This document shows positions 1 through 6,820 of a stretch of DNA of 8,327 nt, piece by piece. Origin of the DNA: JAOUGY01 sp050329955. Its GTDB lineage: Bacteria > Actinomycetota > Acidimicrobiia > Spongiisociales > ZC4RG35. The position numbers and the translations under genes were made by a program. The DNA lies in the NCBI GenBank assembly GCA_050329955.1, contig JBHJOH010000063.1:1-8327 (forward strand), in the 5' to 3' direction. Position 1 is the first letter of the stretch. Every line of letters starts with the position of its first letter. Below the pieces are notes generated by a model. It made no database searches. It was given only the letters and a program-made list of their open reading frames with translations, and was not told the origin of the DNA.

Positions 1-171
1 GTCGAAGGACTCACCGCCCACCTTGGTGAGCGGAAGCGGGGTGGGAGCAATGACCCGGGCCCGGGAGGCGCGGGGAACCTCCTCGACGAGCGGCTGGGGG
101 TTCTTGCATTGCGGACAGAACCCCATCCATTTGGAGCCCTGGTACCCACAGGCTGAGCAGGCGTAGACCAT
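1..171 (-). CDS. radA: DNA repair protein RadA (Sms), N-terminal fragment cut by the window edge
   Basis: RadA is a RecA-like cytosolic ATPase that helps process branched recombination intermediates during DNA repair. Only the first 57 residues are inside the window; the gene continues past position 1. The protein begins MVYACSACGYQGSKWMGFCP and carries a four-cysteine zinc finger, C5-x2-C8 and C19-x2-C22, with the KW-x-G-x-CP-x-C arrangement that is the hallmark of the RadA N-terminus. The acidic LVEE stretch that usually follows the finger is at residues 28-31. The RecA core and Lon-like C-terminal domain lie outside the window, so completeness cannot be judged. ATG at 171 is chosen because it places the first cysteine at residue 5, as in the family, and no in-frame start codon occurs further upstream within the gap. 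No clear Shine-Dalgarno motif precedes it. A small membrane ORF ends 65 bp upstream on the same strand and may be co-transcribed. Confidence 0.9.
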   Translation of the reverse strand, partial: MVYACSACGYQGSKWMGFCPQCKNPQPLVEEVPRASRARVIAPTPLPLTKVGGESFD

Positions 172-236
172 TCGGGCACTGTATCGGGACGGTGTGACGG
201 AAAGTCCGACTGGAAGGGGCGGGCGGACAGCCCCGT

Positions 237-359
237 CTATTCGGCCGAGCGCTTGGCCAGCACCCACACGATGTAGCCGCCGACGGCGAACACGAGAACG
301 GCTCCTAGGATCGACCCGGCAGTCCAGGTCTCGGTTGGTCTGATCGCCCACAGCAACAT
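237..359 (-). CDS. Small single-helix membrane protein (40 aa), hypothetical
   Basis: I do not recognise this family. The 40-residue product starts MLLWAIRP and has one strongly hydrophobic stretch at about residues 14-35 (GSILGAVLVFAVGGYIVWVL), followed by a basic-then-polar end (AKRSAE). This suggests a single-pass inner-membrane microprotein with a short cytoplasmic tail. Most of its codons end in G or C, like the neighbouring genes, which supports coding. The ATG at 359 has no Shine-Dalgarno, but a TATTCT hexamer ends 8 nt before it, so a leaderless transcript is possible. The reading frame stays open further upstream, but that extension would cross the divergent zinc-ribbon gene and is not believable. 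It lies 65 bp upstream of radA on the same strand. The main doubt is that it could be a chance ORF in GC-rich DNA. Confidence 0.45.
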   Translation of the reverse strand: MLLWAIRPTETWTAGSILGAVLVFAVGGYIVWVLAKRSAE

Positions 360-367
360 TGCGTGGC

Positions 368-373
368 AGAATA
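368..373 (-). promoter_or_regulatory. Candidate -10 element for the small membrane ORF
   Basis: Read on the minus strand this is TATTCT, matching the actinobacterial TAnnnT -10 pattern. Its 3' end is 8 nt before the ATG at 359, which would put transcription initiation at or next to the start codon, giving a leaderless mRNA. No convincing -35 hexamer was identified. The gap between the two divergent start codons is only 36 bp, so any promoter for the plus-strand gene must overlap this element or the small ORF itself. Confidence 0.25.
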
Positions 374-395
374 GCCCGCCCCTGAGAAAGACGAC

Positions 396-1403
396 ATGGC
401 CGGACACATCTGTGACAACTGTGGTGCCGCCGTCGCCGACGAGCAGTTCTGTCCCACCTGTGGTGCGTGGGTGGATCCGCTCCAGAACGATGGCGAGGGC
501 GAATTCGAGGAGTTCTCGCTCGGCGCCACCCCAGCGGGCGAGCCTGCCCCACCGGCCCGGCTGCCCCGCCAGGAGGTCCAGTGCCCGTCGTGCGGGTCCG
601 CCAACCCGACCAGCAACCGCCACTGCGAGGAGTGCGGTGCCCGACTCAGCCAGGGTGCCCTCCCGGTGGCTCCGCGACCTGCCGTTCAGACCACCGCCGG
701 CGTCCGCGCCGCCATGGGTATCAGCGCCGTGCTCCTGGTCGTGATCCTCGCCGTGGTGATGGTCAACATCTTCAGCGGTGAAGACGATCCCTCCACGACC
801 ACCCTTCTGGCAGCAGGAGAGACCACCTCCACCACCGCCGCCCGGCTCGAACCGGTGCCTCTCAGCGTCATTGCCGTCGAATGCCGTTTGGGGAGCCAGG
901 AGGAGCTGGAAACGATCGCAGGCTTCGACTGTGCCAACCTCATCGACGGGGAAACAGGGAGCCAAGGGGAGTTCCAGTTCAACTGGATCGCACTCGAGCC
1001 CGGGGCGGGCAACCCGACCATCACCCTGAAGTTCAACGAGCAGGTCTCCATTCGCTCGATCCTGTGGTCCAACATCGAGGACCCGGACCGCTACGCCCAG
1101 AACTACAAGGTGGCGCGGATCTCGATCACCGACGACACCGGGATCCCCCTCCCGACCGACCTCGACAACGAGCCCGGCCTCCAGGTGATCCCCTACGTGG
1201 CGTTGCCGACCTTCGAGCTCGTGATCGAGATCACGGCCCCGTACAGCGCCACCGACGTCGACGGCAACGTGTTCGAGGACATGGCAATCGCCGAGATCCA
1301 GGTGCTGGGCAATCCGGCCGGAGTCGGCGCGGCACCCACCACGCCAGACCCGGCCACCGACAACACCACCGACAACACCACGGACACCACCGGGGGCGGC
1401 TGA
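396..1403 (+). CDS. Membrane-anchored double zinc-ribbon protein with extracytoplasmic beta-sandwich-like domain
   Basis: This 335-residue protein has a modular build. Two zinc ribbons occupy the cytoplasmic N-terminus: C6-x2-C9 with C19-x2-C22 (CDNCG, CPTCG), and C63-x2-C66 with C77-x2-C80 (CPSCG, CEECG), separated by an acidic and Pro/Ala-rich spacer. A single transmembrane helix follows at about residues 106-126 (AMGISAVLLVVILAVVMVNI). Next come a Thr-rich stalk (about 131-148) and a domain of about 150 residues (about 155-305). That domain looks like a discoidin/NADase-type carbohydrate-binding beta-sandwich, with the pattern LIDGE, ITLKFNEQVSIRSI, YAQNYKVARISI and a closing AIAEIQVLGNP. 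C163 and C179 could form a disulfide. The protein ends in a Thr/Asp/Asn tail with repeated TDNT units (about 320-332). A weak GAGAAAG lies 5 nt before ATG 396. Topology (ribbons in, domain out) and ligand are inferred; no enzymatic motif is seen. Double zinc-ribbon membrane proteins are common in actinobacteria and mostly uncharacterised. Confidence 0.85.
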   Translation: MAGHICDNCGAAVADEQFCPTCGAWVDPLQNDGEGEFEEFSLGATPAGEPAPPARLPRQEVQCPSCGSANPTSNRHCEECGARLSQGALPVAPRPAVQTTAGVRAAMGISAVLLVVILAVVMVNIFSGEDDPSTTTLLAAGETTSTTAARLEPVPLSVIAVECRLGSQEELETIAGFDCANLIDGETGSQGEFQFNWIALEPGAGNPTITLKFNEQVSIRSILWSNIEDPDRYAQNYKVARISITDDTGIPLPTDLDNEPGLQVIPYVALPTFELVIEITAPYSATDVDGNVFEDMAIAEIQVLGNPAGVGAAPTTPDPATDNTTDNTTDTTGGG

Positions 1404-1432
1404 ACGACAGGACCGCCGCCGGGGATCAGCCG
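1395..1432. terminator. Candidate bidirectional terminator between convergent genes
   Basis: The zinc-ribbon gene (plus) and the P450 gene (minus) converge with only 22 bp between their stop codons. Two alternative inverted repeats cover the junction: GGCGGC at 1395-1400 with GCCGCC at 1415-1420 (14-nt loop), and CGGCTGA at 1397-1403 with TCAGCCG at 1426-1432, which pairs the two stop codons with each other. Neither is followed by a T-run, so efficient intrinsic termination is uncertain. Part of the symmetry simply reflects that both genes end in GGC TGA. Confidence 0.3.
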
Positions 1433-2643
1433 GTGAGTTCGAGCGGTAGCTCGCGCACACCTCTGAACACGAGACTGGGCACACGCTCCAGCGTGTCGGC
1501 GTCGACGCGGAACGAGCGGACCCGGCGAGCGAACAGGTCGAGGGCGACCTCCACCTCGACCTTGGCGAGAGGTGCCCCCACACAGAAGTGGATGCCACCG
1601 CCGAAGGAGACGTGGGGATTGTCCACCCGGTCGAGCACCAGCTCGTTGGCACGGTCGAACCTGGCCTCGTCGTGGTTGGCCGACCCGAACAGGAGACCGA
1701 CCTTCGACCCCCGTCTCAGCCACACTCCGTTCCACTCCAGGTCCTCGAGCACCCAGCGTTCGAACATCTGTAAAGGCGTGTCGAAGCGGAGCAGTTCGTC
1801 GACAGCCGTTCCCACCAGCCCCGGGTCGATCGCCAGCGCCGCGTAGCCCTCCGGGTGACGGCTGAGCGCCAGCAGGGCGTTGCCGATCGCTTGAACGGTC
1901 GCCTCGTGACCGGCGTTGAGGGTGAGGATGCAGGTCGCCACCAGTTCCTCCTCGGAGAGACGATCACCGTCCACCTCCGCCGCCAGCAGGGCGCTGATCA
2001 GGTTCTCGACGGGGTGGCGCCGGTGACGTTCCAGCAGCTCGCCCACATAGGCCTGGAAGTCGATCATCGCCTGCTCGGCACGGCGGCCCTCCTCCGGGGT
2101 GCACGCCTCATCGAAGACCCGCACGCTGGCGTGACTCCACTCCACCAACTGGGGCTGATCGGCGGCGGGCACACCGAGCAGCTCGGCGATCATGGTGAGC
2201 GGAATCGGGGTGGCGAAGTCGGCGATGGCGTTCATCGACCCCTTCTCCAATGCCACATCGAGGGCGTCCGAGGCGGTGGCGACGATCCTCTCCCGGTAAC
2301 TGTCCGAAGCCCGTCTCGTGAAGGCGTGCTGCACCAGGCGCCGGATCCGGGTGTGGCGTGGGGGCTCCAGATCGATGAAGGAATCCCGAATCAACCGGGT
2401 CCACGTCGGGTACTGGGGCGGATAGATGCGCCGGAACACCTCCGCATCCACCTCCTCCACCGGGACGGCATGCCGCACGTCACGGCCGAAGCGCCGATCC
2501 TTCAGGATCGCCATCACATCGGCATGGCGGGCGAAGAACGTCACTCCCCACCGCTCGTCGAAAAACACCGGCGACTCGGCCCGCAACCGGGCGTAGGTGG
2601 GATACGGGTCAGAGATGAAGTCGGGGGCGTAGTGGTCGAACAC
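1426..2643 (-). CDS. Cytochrome P450 (405 aa, soluble bacterial type)
   Basis: P450s are cytosolic haem monooxygenases that usually take electrons from a ferredoxin and ferredoxin reductase; neither is encoded here. The 405-residue length is normal for the bacterial class. Visible landmarks are the C-helix region EPPRHTRIRRLV (93-104), the I-helix oxygen-activation motif NAGHEAT (243-249), the K-helix ExxR (E283-LL-R286), and the haem loop FGGGIHFCVGAPLA (347-360), in which C354 is the haem thiolate ligand. The I-helix has Ala248 where most P450s have the proton-relay Thr; the acidic partner Glu247 is kept. The start is GTG at 2643: the codon two places upstream in frame is TAG (2647-2649), so no longer start is possible, and GGAGGG (2654-2659) lies 10 nt upstream. 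The gene is convergent with the zinc-ribbon gene and follows the transporter genes on the same strand, after a 125-bp gap filled by repeats. The substrate cannot be inferred from context. Confidence 0.95.
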   Translation of the reverse strand: MFDHYAPDFISDPYPTYARLRAESPVFFDERWGVTFFARHADVMAILKDRRFGRDVRHAVPVEEVDAEVFRRIYPPQYPTWTRLIRDSFIDLEPPRHTRIRRLVQHAFTRRASDSYRERIVATASDALDVALEKGSMNAIADFATPIPLTMIAELLGVPAADQPQLVEWSHASVRVFDEACTPEEGRRAEQAMIDFQAYVGELLERHRRHPVENLISALLAAEVDGDRLSEEELVATCILTLNAGHEATVQAIGNALLALSRHPEGYAALAIDPGLVGTAVDELLRFDTPLQMFERWVLEDLEWNGVWLRRGSKVGLLFGSANHDEARFDRANELVLDRVDNPHVSFGGGIHFCVGAPLAKVEVEVALDLFARRVRSFRVDADTLERVPSLVFRGVRELPLELTG

Positions 2644-2658
2644 GGGCTAGAAGCCCTC

Positions 2659-2689
2659 CGCAGAACGCAGAACGCAGAACGCAGAACGC
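2659..2689. repeat. Heptanucleotide tandem repeat (CGCAGAA, 4.4 copies)
   Basis: Four perfect copies of CGCAGAA run from 2659 to 2686, followed by a partial CGC. On the minus strand the unit reads TTCTGCG. The array ends next to the second, inverted array and sits directly upstream of the P450 ribosome binding site. No coding role is apparent. Confidence 0.9.
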
Positions 2690-2701
2690 CTGAGCTCTCC
2701 G

Positions 2702-2733
2702 GGCGTTCGGCCTTCGGCGTTCGGCCTTCGGCG
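2702..2733. repeat. Alternating heptad repeat (GGCGTTC/GGCCTTC, two pairs)
   Basis: The 14-nt unit GGCGTTCGGCCTTC occurs twice in tandem (2702-2715, 2716-2729) and is followed by a partial GGCG. Each unit is itself two heptads differing at one base, so the underlying period is 7 nt, as in the adjacent CGCAGAA array. GGCGTTC is the reverse complement of GAACGCC, the junction heptad of that array, so the two arrays are head to head. Confidence 0.85.
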
Positions 2734-2768
2734 GCCGCAGAGCACGGAAACCCCGAGCGAGCCGTACA

Positions 2769-4040
2769 TCACTCTTTGACGTATGGCTGGCCGTCGGCGG
2801 CGGGGATCCTGGTCCGGCCGACCAATCCGGCAACAACGATGATGGTGACGATGTAGGGGGCCATCAGCAGGAACTCAGAGGGGATGGGCGTATTGAGGAT
2901 TGCCATCTTCTGCTGCAGGGAGTCGGCGAATCCGAACACCAGGGCGGCTCCCAGTGCGCCCACCGGGTGGTAGCGGCCGAAGATCATGGCGGCCAGACCG
3001 ATGAAGCCTCGGCCGGCGGTCATGTTCTCGTCGAAGCGACCGACCGACCCGAGCGTGAAGAACGCTCCGCCCAGTCCGGCCATCATCCCGCCGAACATGA
3101 CGTTCCGGTAGCGGGTGCGGAACACGTTGATGCCGAGAGTGTCGGCGGCTTTCGGCTTCTCGCCCACCGACCGAGCCCGCAGACCCCAGCGGGTCCGGAA
3201 CAGCGCCCACTGCAGCAGCACCACGAAGAAGAACATGGCGTAGACGAAGATGTTGTTGTCGAACAGCACCGGGCCGAGCACCGGGATGTCGGACAGCACC
3301 GGGATGGCGATGGGCTGGGCCCGGGGGCTGTTGTTCAGATCGGGGATGTTGACCAGGATCCGTGACGTCAGGAACGACGTCAGGCCGAGGGCGAAGATGT
3401 TGATGAACACCCCGATGATGATCTGATCGACCCGGTAACGGATGGCGAGCACGCCCAGCACCCACGCCAGGACGAGCCCCGACAGAAGGGCCGAGATCAC
3501 GCCCACGGTGAGACTGCCGGTGGCTGAGGCCAGCACCACCCCGACGAATGCGCCCATCAGCATCATGCCCTCGATGGCGATGTTGATCACACCGACCCGT
3601 TCGCACAGGACACCGGCGAGCGCACCCAGGCAGATGGGCACTGCCCGCAGCACCATCGAGTTGAGCATGCCGATCATGTTGAAGCTGCCGTCGGCCGCCG
3701 CCCACGCCAGGAAGGCCAGGGCGAAGATGCCGAGCGCCACCCCGAGGATCACGTTGGCCTTCTTGCCGAAGCCCCGGGTCAGCTGAACCCCCGCCAGGAA
3801 CACGAACAGGACCACCACGAAGAAGGTGAACCCCCGCACCGGAACCACGGCATCCGGCAGTTGAACGGCGTCCTGGGGCAGGGACATCCCGAACGAAGCC
3901 TGCGACCCGGCTTCGACTCCCCGATTGAACACCAGGTAGGTGACGGCGGCCATGACCAGGTAGAAGATGCCGAGTACCCGGGCCCGGCGGATCTCTTTGG
4001 GGGACTGAACCAGTGTCACCGGGGTCGCCACAGCCGTCAT
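2769..4040 (-). CDS. Nucleoside-type ABC transporter permease 2 (NupQ/NupC-like, long N-terminus)
   Basis: This is the second channel subunit of the importer, a polytopic inner-membrane protein of the BPD_transp_2 family. The conserved core begins near residue 125 and shows ERVGVINIAIEGMMLMGAF (147-165), a VDQIIIGVFINIFALGLTSF helix (204-223), the cytoplasmic coupling region RSVGEKPKAADTLGI (290-304) and TAGRGFIGLAAMIFGRYHPVGA (341-362). All are typical of purine-nucleoside permeases. At 423 residues it is longer than the roughly 320 of the Firmicute homologues. The extra N-terminus (about 1-118) carries likely helices at 21-38, 70-88 and 97-115. The ATG at 4040 overlaps the permease 1 stop as ATGA, and AGGAAGGAA (4049-4057) lies 8 nt upstream. 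The frame is open far upstream (to about 5495), but that part is an out-of-frame reading of permease 1 rich in Arg and Pro, so it is not used. It is the last gene of the transporter cluster. Confidence 0.93.
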   Translation of the reverse strand: MTAVATPVTLVQSPKEIRRARVLGIFYLVMAAVTYLVFNRGVEAGSQASFGMSLPQDAVQLPDAVVPVRGFTFFVVVLFVFLAGVQLTRGFGKKANVILGVALGIFALAFLAWAAADGSFNMIGMLNSMVLRAVPICLGALAGVLCERVGVINIAIEGMMLMGAFVGVVLASATGSLTVGVISALLSGLVLAWVLGVLAIRYRVDQIIIGVFINIFALGLTSFLTSRILVNIPDLNNSPRAQPIAIPVLSDIPVLGPVLFDNNIFVYAMFFFVVLLQWALFRTRWGLRARSVGEKPKAADTLGINVFRTRYRNVMFGGMMAGLGGAFFTLGSVGRFDENMTAGRGFIGLAAMIFGRYHPVGALGAALVFGFADSLQQKMAILNTPIPSEFLLMAPYIVTIIVVAGLVGRTRIPAADGQPYVKE

Positions 4041-5245
4041 GTCACCGCTTCCTTCCTGCCAACCCGGTACAGCGCCTTCACGAGGGCGGGTGCGGCGATG
4101 AACACGATCACGAGCGCCTGGACGATCTGGACCAGGTCGATGGGGACACTGGTGGCGACCTGCATCTGGCGGCCACCGGCTTCGAGCGCACCGAAGAGCA
4201 ACCCGGCCAACACCACCCCACCCGGGTGCGATCGACCCAGCAACGCCAGCCCGATGGCGTCGAATCCGACCCCGGCCGAGAAACCCGGCGTGCCTCGATA
4301 GAGCACCCCGAGCACCGTGTCGGCGCCGGCCATACCTGCCAGACCACCGGCCACACCCATCACGCCCACGTACAGCACCTCGACCCGCATACCGCCGTAG
4401 CGCGCCGCAGACGGGTTGTAGCCCACCGCCCTGAACTGGTAGCCGATGGTGGACCGGAACAGCAACCACCACACGAACCAGGCCATGAGCAGCGCCAGGA
4501 TGATGCCGGCGTGAACCCGCAGGTTGCCGTCCACGAACCCGAGCAGTTTGGGGAGCCGGGCAGACTCGGCGACGGTCTGGGAGATGGGGTCGCTGCGGTC
4601 GGGGACCCGGACGAAGTCGGTCTTGAGCACCCACACAAGCCCGAAGGTGGCGATGAAGTTGAGCATGATGGTGGTGATGACCTCGTTGGCGCCGGTGCGG
4701 GCCTTGAGGAGACCGGCGATACCACCCCACACCGCGCCGCCGAGGATGCCGGCGGCGATGGCGGCCAGCAGGTGGATGGGGAACGGAAGACCGTCGAGTC
4801 GGAATCCGACGATGGCGGCGAGCAACCCGCCCACCAGCACCTGACCCTCGCCGCCGATGTTGAACAGACCGGCCCGAAACCCAACCGCCACCGACAAACC
4901 GGCGAGAATGACCGGCGAGGCCGACACCAGCGTCTCCGACACTGCGTTGAGCGACCCGAACGAGCCCTCGAACAAACCGGCATAGGCACCGCCGACCGCA
5001 CCCAACGACTCGCCGATCCACGGCCCGATTCCGTCGGCGCGCAGCAAGCGCCACAACTCGGGATCGGTCAGCACGATCACGAACGCTCCCAGGATGAGGG
5101 CGGTGAGTACCGCCAGCACCGGCAGCAGCAACACCTCGGTGATGTCGGCGTCGGCTCCGATCAAGCGGCGGAAGAACGACGGCTCGACAGTGGGCTGTTC
5201 GGTGTCTTTCACCGGGTTGGTGGGTTCGGGCGTTTCGATGGTCAC
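4037..5245 (-). CDS. Nucleoside-type ABC transporter permease 1 (NupP/NupB-like)
   Basis: This is the first channel subunit of the importer, a BPD_transp_2 inner-membrane protein of 402 residues. After a polar N-terminus (1-35) come helices from about 37-60 onward, roughly nine or ten in all. Diagnostic family stretches are FRAGLFNIGGEGQ (123-135), GANEVITTIMLNFIA (185-199), FRAVGYNPSAARYGGM (271-286), which is the likely ATPase-coupling loop, and GFDAIGLALLGR (327-338). The order and the NIGGEGQ and ANEVI motifs fit B. subtilis NupP (YufP) and lactococcal NupB. The start is GTG at 5245, which overlaps the ATPase stop as GTGA; GAGGTG (5251-5256) sits 5 nt upstream, so translational coupling is likely. 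It overlaps permease 2 by 4 nt at its 3' end. Family and role are secure; the exact substrate is inferred from homologues. Confidence 0.95.
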   Translation of the reverse strand: MTIETPEPTNPVKDTEQPTVEPSFFRRLIGADADITEVLLLPVLAVLTALILGAFVIVLTDPELWRLLRADGIGPWIGESLGAVGGAYAGLFEGSFGSLNAVSETLVSASPVILAGLSVAVGFRAGLFNIGGEGQVLVGGLLAAIVGFRLDGLPFPIHLLAAIAAGILGGAVWGGIAGLLKARTGANEVITTIMLNFIATFGLVWVLKTDFVRVPDRSDPISQTVAESARLPKLLGFVDGNLRVHAGIILALLMAWFVWWLLFRSTIGYQFRAVGYNPSAARYGGMRVEVLYVGVMGVAGGLAGMAGADTVLGVLYRGTPGFSAGVGFDAIGLALLGRSHPGGVVLAGLLFGALEAGGRQMQVATSVPIDLVQIVQALVIVFIAAPALVKALYRVGRKEAVT

Positions 5246-6762
5246 GACGGCACCTCGGTGGTCTTGTGCCCGGCCATGTACAGACCCAGGTCGGTGGCAT
5301 CGGTCTCGGATCGGTCGAGCACGGCCACCACCCGTCCGGCGAACATGACGGCGATACGATCCGAGAGGGCGAGGATTTCGTCGAGCTCGGTGGACACCAC
5401 CAGCACCGCCGCCCCCTCATCCCGCTGTTGGACCATCTGGGAGTGGATGTACTCGATCGAGCCGACATCGAGGCCTCTGGTCGGTTGGCTGGCAATTATC
5501 AGCTTGAGATCCCGACTGAACTCACGTGCCACGATCACCTTCTGCTGGTTGCCGCCCGAGAGATTGCCGGCGGCGACGTCCACTCCGGGGGTACGGACGT
5601 CGAACTGCTCGACCAGTTGCTCGGCGCGTTCGGCCACGTCGTCCCACCGCATCATCACGTTCGAGGAGAAGTCGTCTGAGTAGTAGGAGTCGAGCACCAT
5701 GTTCTCGGCCACGCTGAACTGCAGCACCAGGCCCATCCGCTGGCGATCCTCGGGCACGTGCGCCACACCATGGGCATGGATCCAGCGGGGAGACTTGTGG
5801 GTGGTGTCGACGCCCCCGATCCGGATCTGTCCGGCCACCGGGGTCCGCAGCCCGGTGAGCGCCTCCACCAGCTCGGTCTGGCCGTTGCCCTGGACACCGG
5901 CGATGCCGAGGATCTCCCCGCTACGAACGGTGAGACTGACTTGTTTGACCATCGGCTGAGCCCGGTCGTCGAGGACCACCAGATCGGTCACCTCGAGCAT
6001 CGGCTCCCCGGGCTGGGCCGGCTCCTTGTCGACCTCCAGGTCGACCGGCCGCCCCACCATCATCTCGGCCAGTTGCTGAGCGTCGGTGTCCCCCGGGACG
6101 GCGGTGCCAACCACCTTGCCCCGTCGAAGGACGGCGATGCGGTCGGCGATCTCGAGGACCTCCTTGAGCTTGTGGGTGATGAAGACGATGCCCTTGCCCG
6201 CCTGCTTGAGGCTGCGCAGGATGGCGAACAGCTCTTCCACCTCCTGCGGAGTGAGCACGGCAGTGGGCTCGTCGAGCACCAGGATCTCAGCCTCCCGGAA
6301 CAACACCTTGATGATCTCGACCCGCTGCTGGATGCCCACCGGAAGATCCTCGACCATGGCGTCGGGGTCGACCCTGAGCCCGTACTTCTCGGAGATCTCG
6401 GCCAGATGCTTCTTGCCGCGACGGAGGTCGAGCACACCGAGCCCTCGGGTGGGCTCGTCGCCGAGGACGATGTTCTCGATCACGGTGAACACCGGGACCA
6501 GCATGAAGTGCTGGTGGACCATTCCGATGCCGGCGTCGATGGCATCGTGAGGACTGGAGAAGGTGCGGGGCCGGCCGTCGACCAGGATCTGACCCTCGTC
6601 GGCTGAATAGAGGCCGTAGAGAATGTTCATGAGGGTGGATTTGCCAGCGCCGTTCTCGCCCAGCAGGCACAGGATCTCGCCGGACTCGACCGTCAGATCG
6701 ACCTGATCGTTCGCCAACACACCGGGAAACCGCTTGGTGATGCCCTTCAATTCGAGCTTCAC
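5242..6762 (-). CDS. Nucleoside-type ABC transporter ATPase with two nucleotide-binding domains (NupO/NupA-like)
   Basis: This cytoplasmic subunit hydrolyses ATP to drive uptake. It is a tandem two-domain ATPase of 506 residues, the usual size for this family and for CUT2 sugar importers. Domain 1 is complete: Walker A GENGAGKST (35-43), Q-loop Q84, a divergent signature LPVGIQQR (140-147), Walker B ILVLDEPT (160-167) and switch H197. Domain 2 is degenerate: its P-loop GVQGNGQTE (289-297) has Gln for the Lys, Walker B reads LIIASQPT (422-429, Ser-Gln in place of Asp-Glu), and the switch His is missing, but the signature LSGGNQQK (401-408) is canonical. The complex therefore probably has one working catalytic site per ATPase chain, as expected for this family. 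The start is GTG at 6762, giving the standard beginning KLELKGITKRFPGV; only a weak GAGAGAG precedes it. It follows the binding-protein gene after 110 bp containing a hairpin and overlaps permease 1 by 4 nt. Confidence 0.96.
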   Translation of the reverse strand: MKLELKGITKRFPGVLANDQVDLTVESGEILCLLGENGAGKSTLMNILYGLYSADEGQILVDGRPRTFSSPHDAIDAGIGMVHQHFMLVPVFTVIENIVLGDEPTRGLGVLDLRRGKKHLAEISEKYGLRVDPDAMVEDLPVGIQQRVEIIKVLFREAEILVLDEPTAVLTPQEVEELFAILRSLKQAGKGIVFITHKLKEVLEIADRIAVLRRGKVVGTAVPGDTDAQQLAEMMVGRPVDLEVDKEPAQPGEPMLEVTDLVVLDDRAQPMVKQVSLTVRSGEILGIAGVQGNGQTELVEALTGLRTPVAGQIRIGGVDTTHKSPRWIHAHGVAHVPEDRQRMGLVLQFSVAENMVLDSYYSDDFSSNVMMRWDDVAERAEQLVEQFDVRTPGVDVAAGNLSGGNQQKVIVAREFSRDLKLIIASQPTRGLDVGSIEYIHSQMVQQRDEGAAVLVVSTELDEILALSDRIAVMFAGRVVAVLDRSETDATDLGLYMAGHKTTEVPS

Positions 6763-6820
6763 GACCGCCCGCTCTCTCGACGTTCACCCAGACCCAGCAT
6801 GATGGGCGACCCTACTACGG

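Larger units (their letters stand above)
2658..2734 (-). promoter_or_regulatory. Long imperfect hairpin made of opposed heptad repeats, before the P450 gene
   Basis: The two 7-nt-period arrays in this gap are nearly inverted copies of each other. Positions 2658-2690 can pair with 2702-2734 around an 11-nt loop (2691-2701), with 27 of 33 positions Watson-Crick paired; the innermost 7 pairs (GAACGCC/GGCGTTC) are perfect. In minus-strand RNA the hairpin begins 34 nt after the permease 2 stop codon. It ends inside the P450 Shine-Dalgarno, because the base of the stem uses the first GG of GGAGGG (2654-2659). It could stop or slow transcription leaving the transporter operon, or mask P450 translation. 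There is no U-run, so calling it an intrinsic terminator would be speculative. Confidence 0.45.

Noticed and set aside
1351..1395. A DNA tandem repeat at the 3' end of the zinc-ribbon gene
   Set aside because: It is explained by the repeated Thr-Asp-Asn-Thr tail of the protein and stays in frame.
237..1652. A 471-codon minus-strand frame covering the zinc-ribbon gene
   Set aside because: The complementary strand encodes a protein with paired CxxC ribbons and a transmembrane helix. Only the last 40 codons of the frame, outside that gene, look like a possible protein.
2769..5495. A 908-codon open frame on the minus strand that would make permease 2 a giant fusion protein
   Set aside because: The part before 4040 is an out-of-frame reading of permease 1 and the 3' end of the ATPase gene, with an Arg/Pro-rich non-natural composition. 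ATG 4040 has an ATGA overlap and a good ribosome site, and begins the plausible membrane protein.
4013..5683. A 556-codon open frame on the plus strand, antisense to permease 1 and the ATPase
   Set aside because: It is rich in His, Gln, Asp and Arg with no recognisable domain, and lies opposite two unmistakable genes. Long antisense frames are expected in GC-rich DNA.
5242..6762. Missing catalytic Lys, Asp-Glu and His in the second ATPase domain, as a possible pseudogene or novelty
   Set aside because: Loss of these residues in the C-terminal domain is usual in this two-domain nucleoside/CUT2-like ATPase family; the frame is intact and domain 1 is complete.
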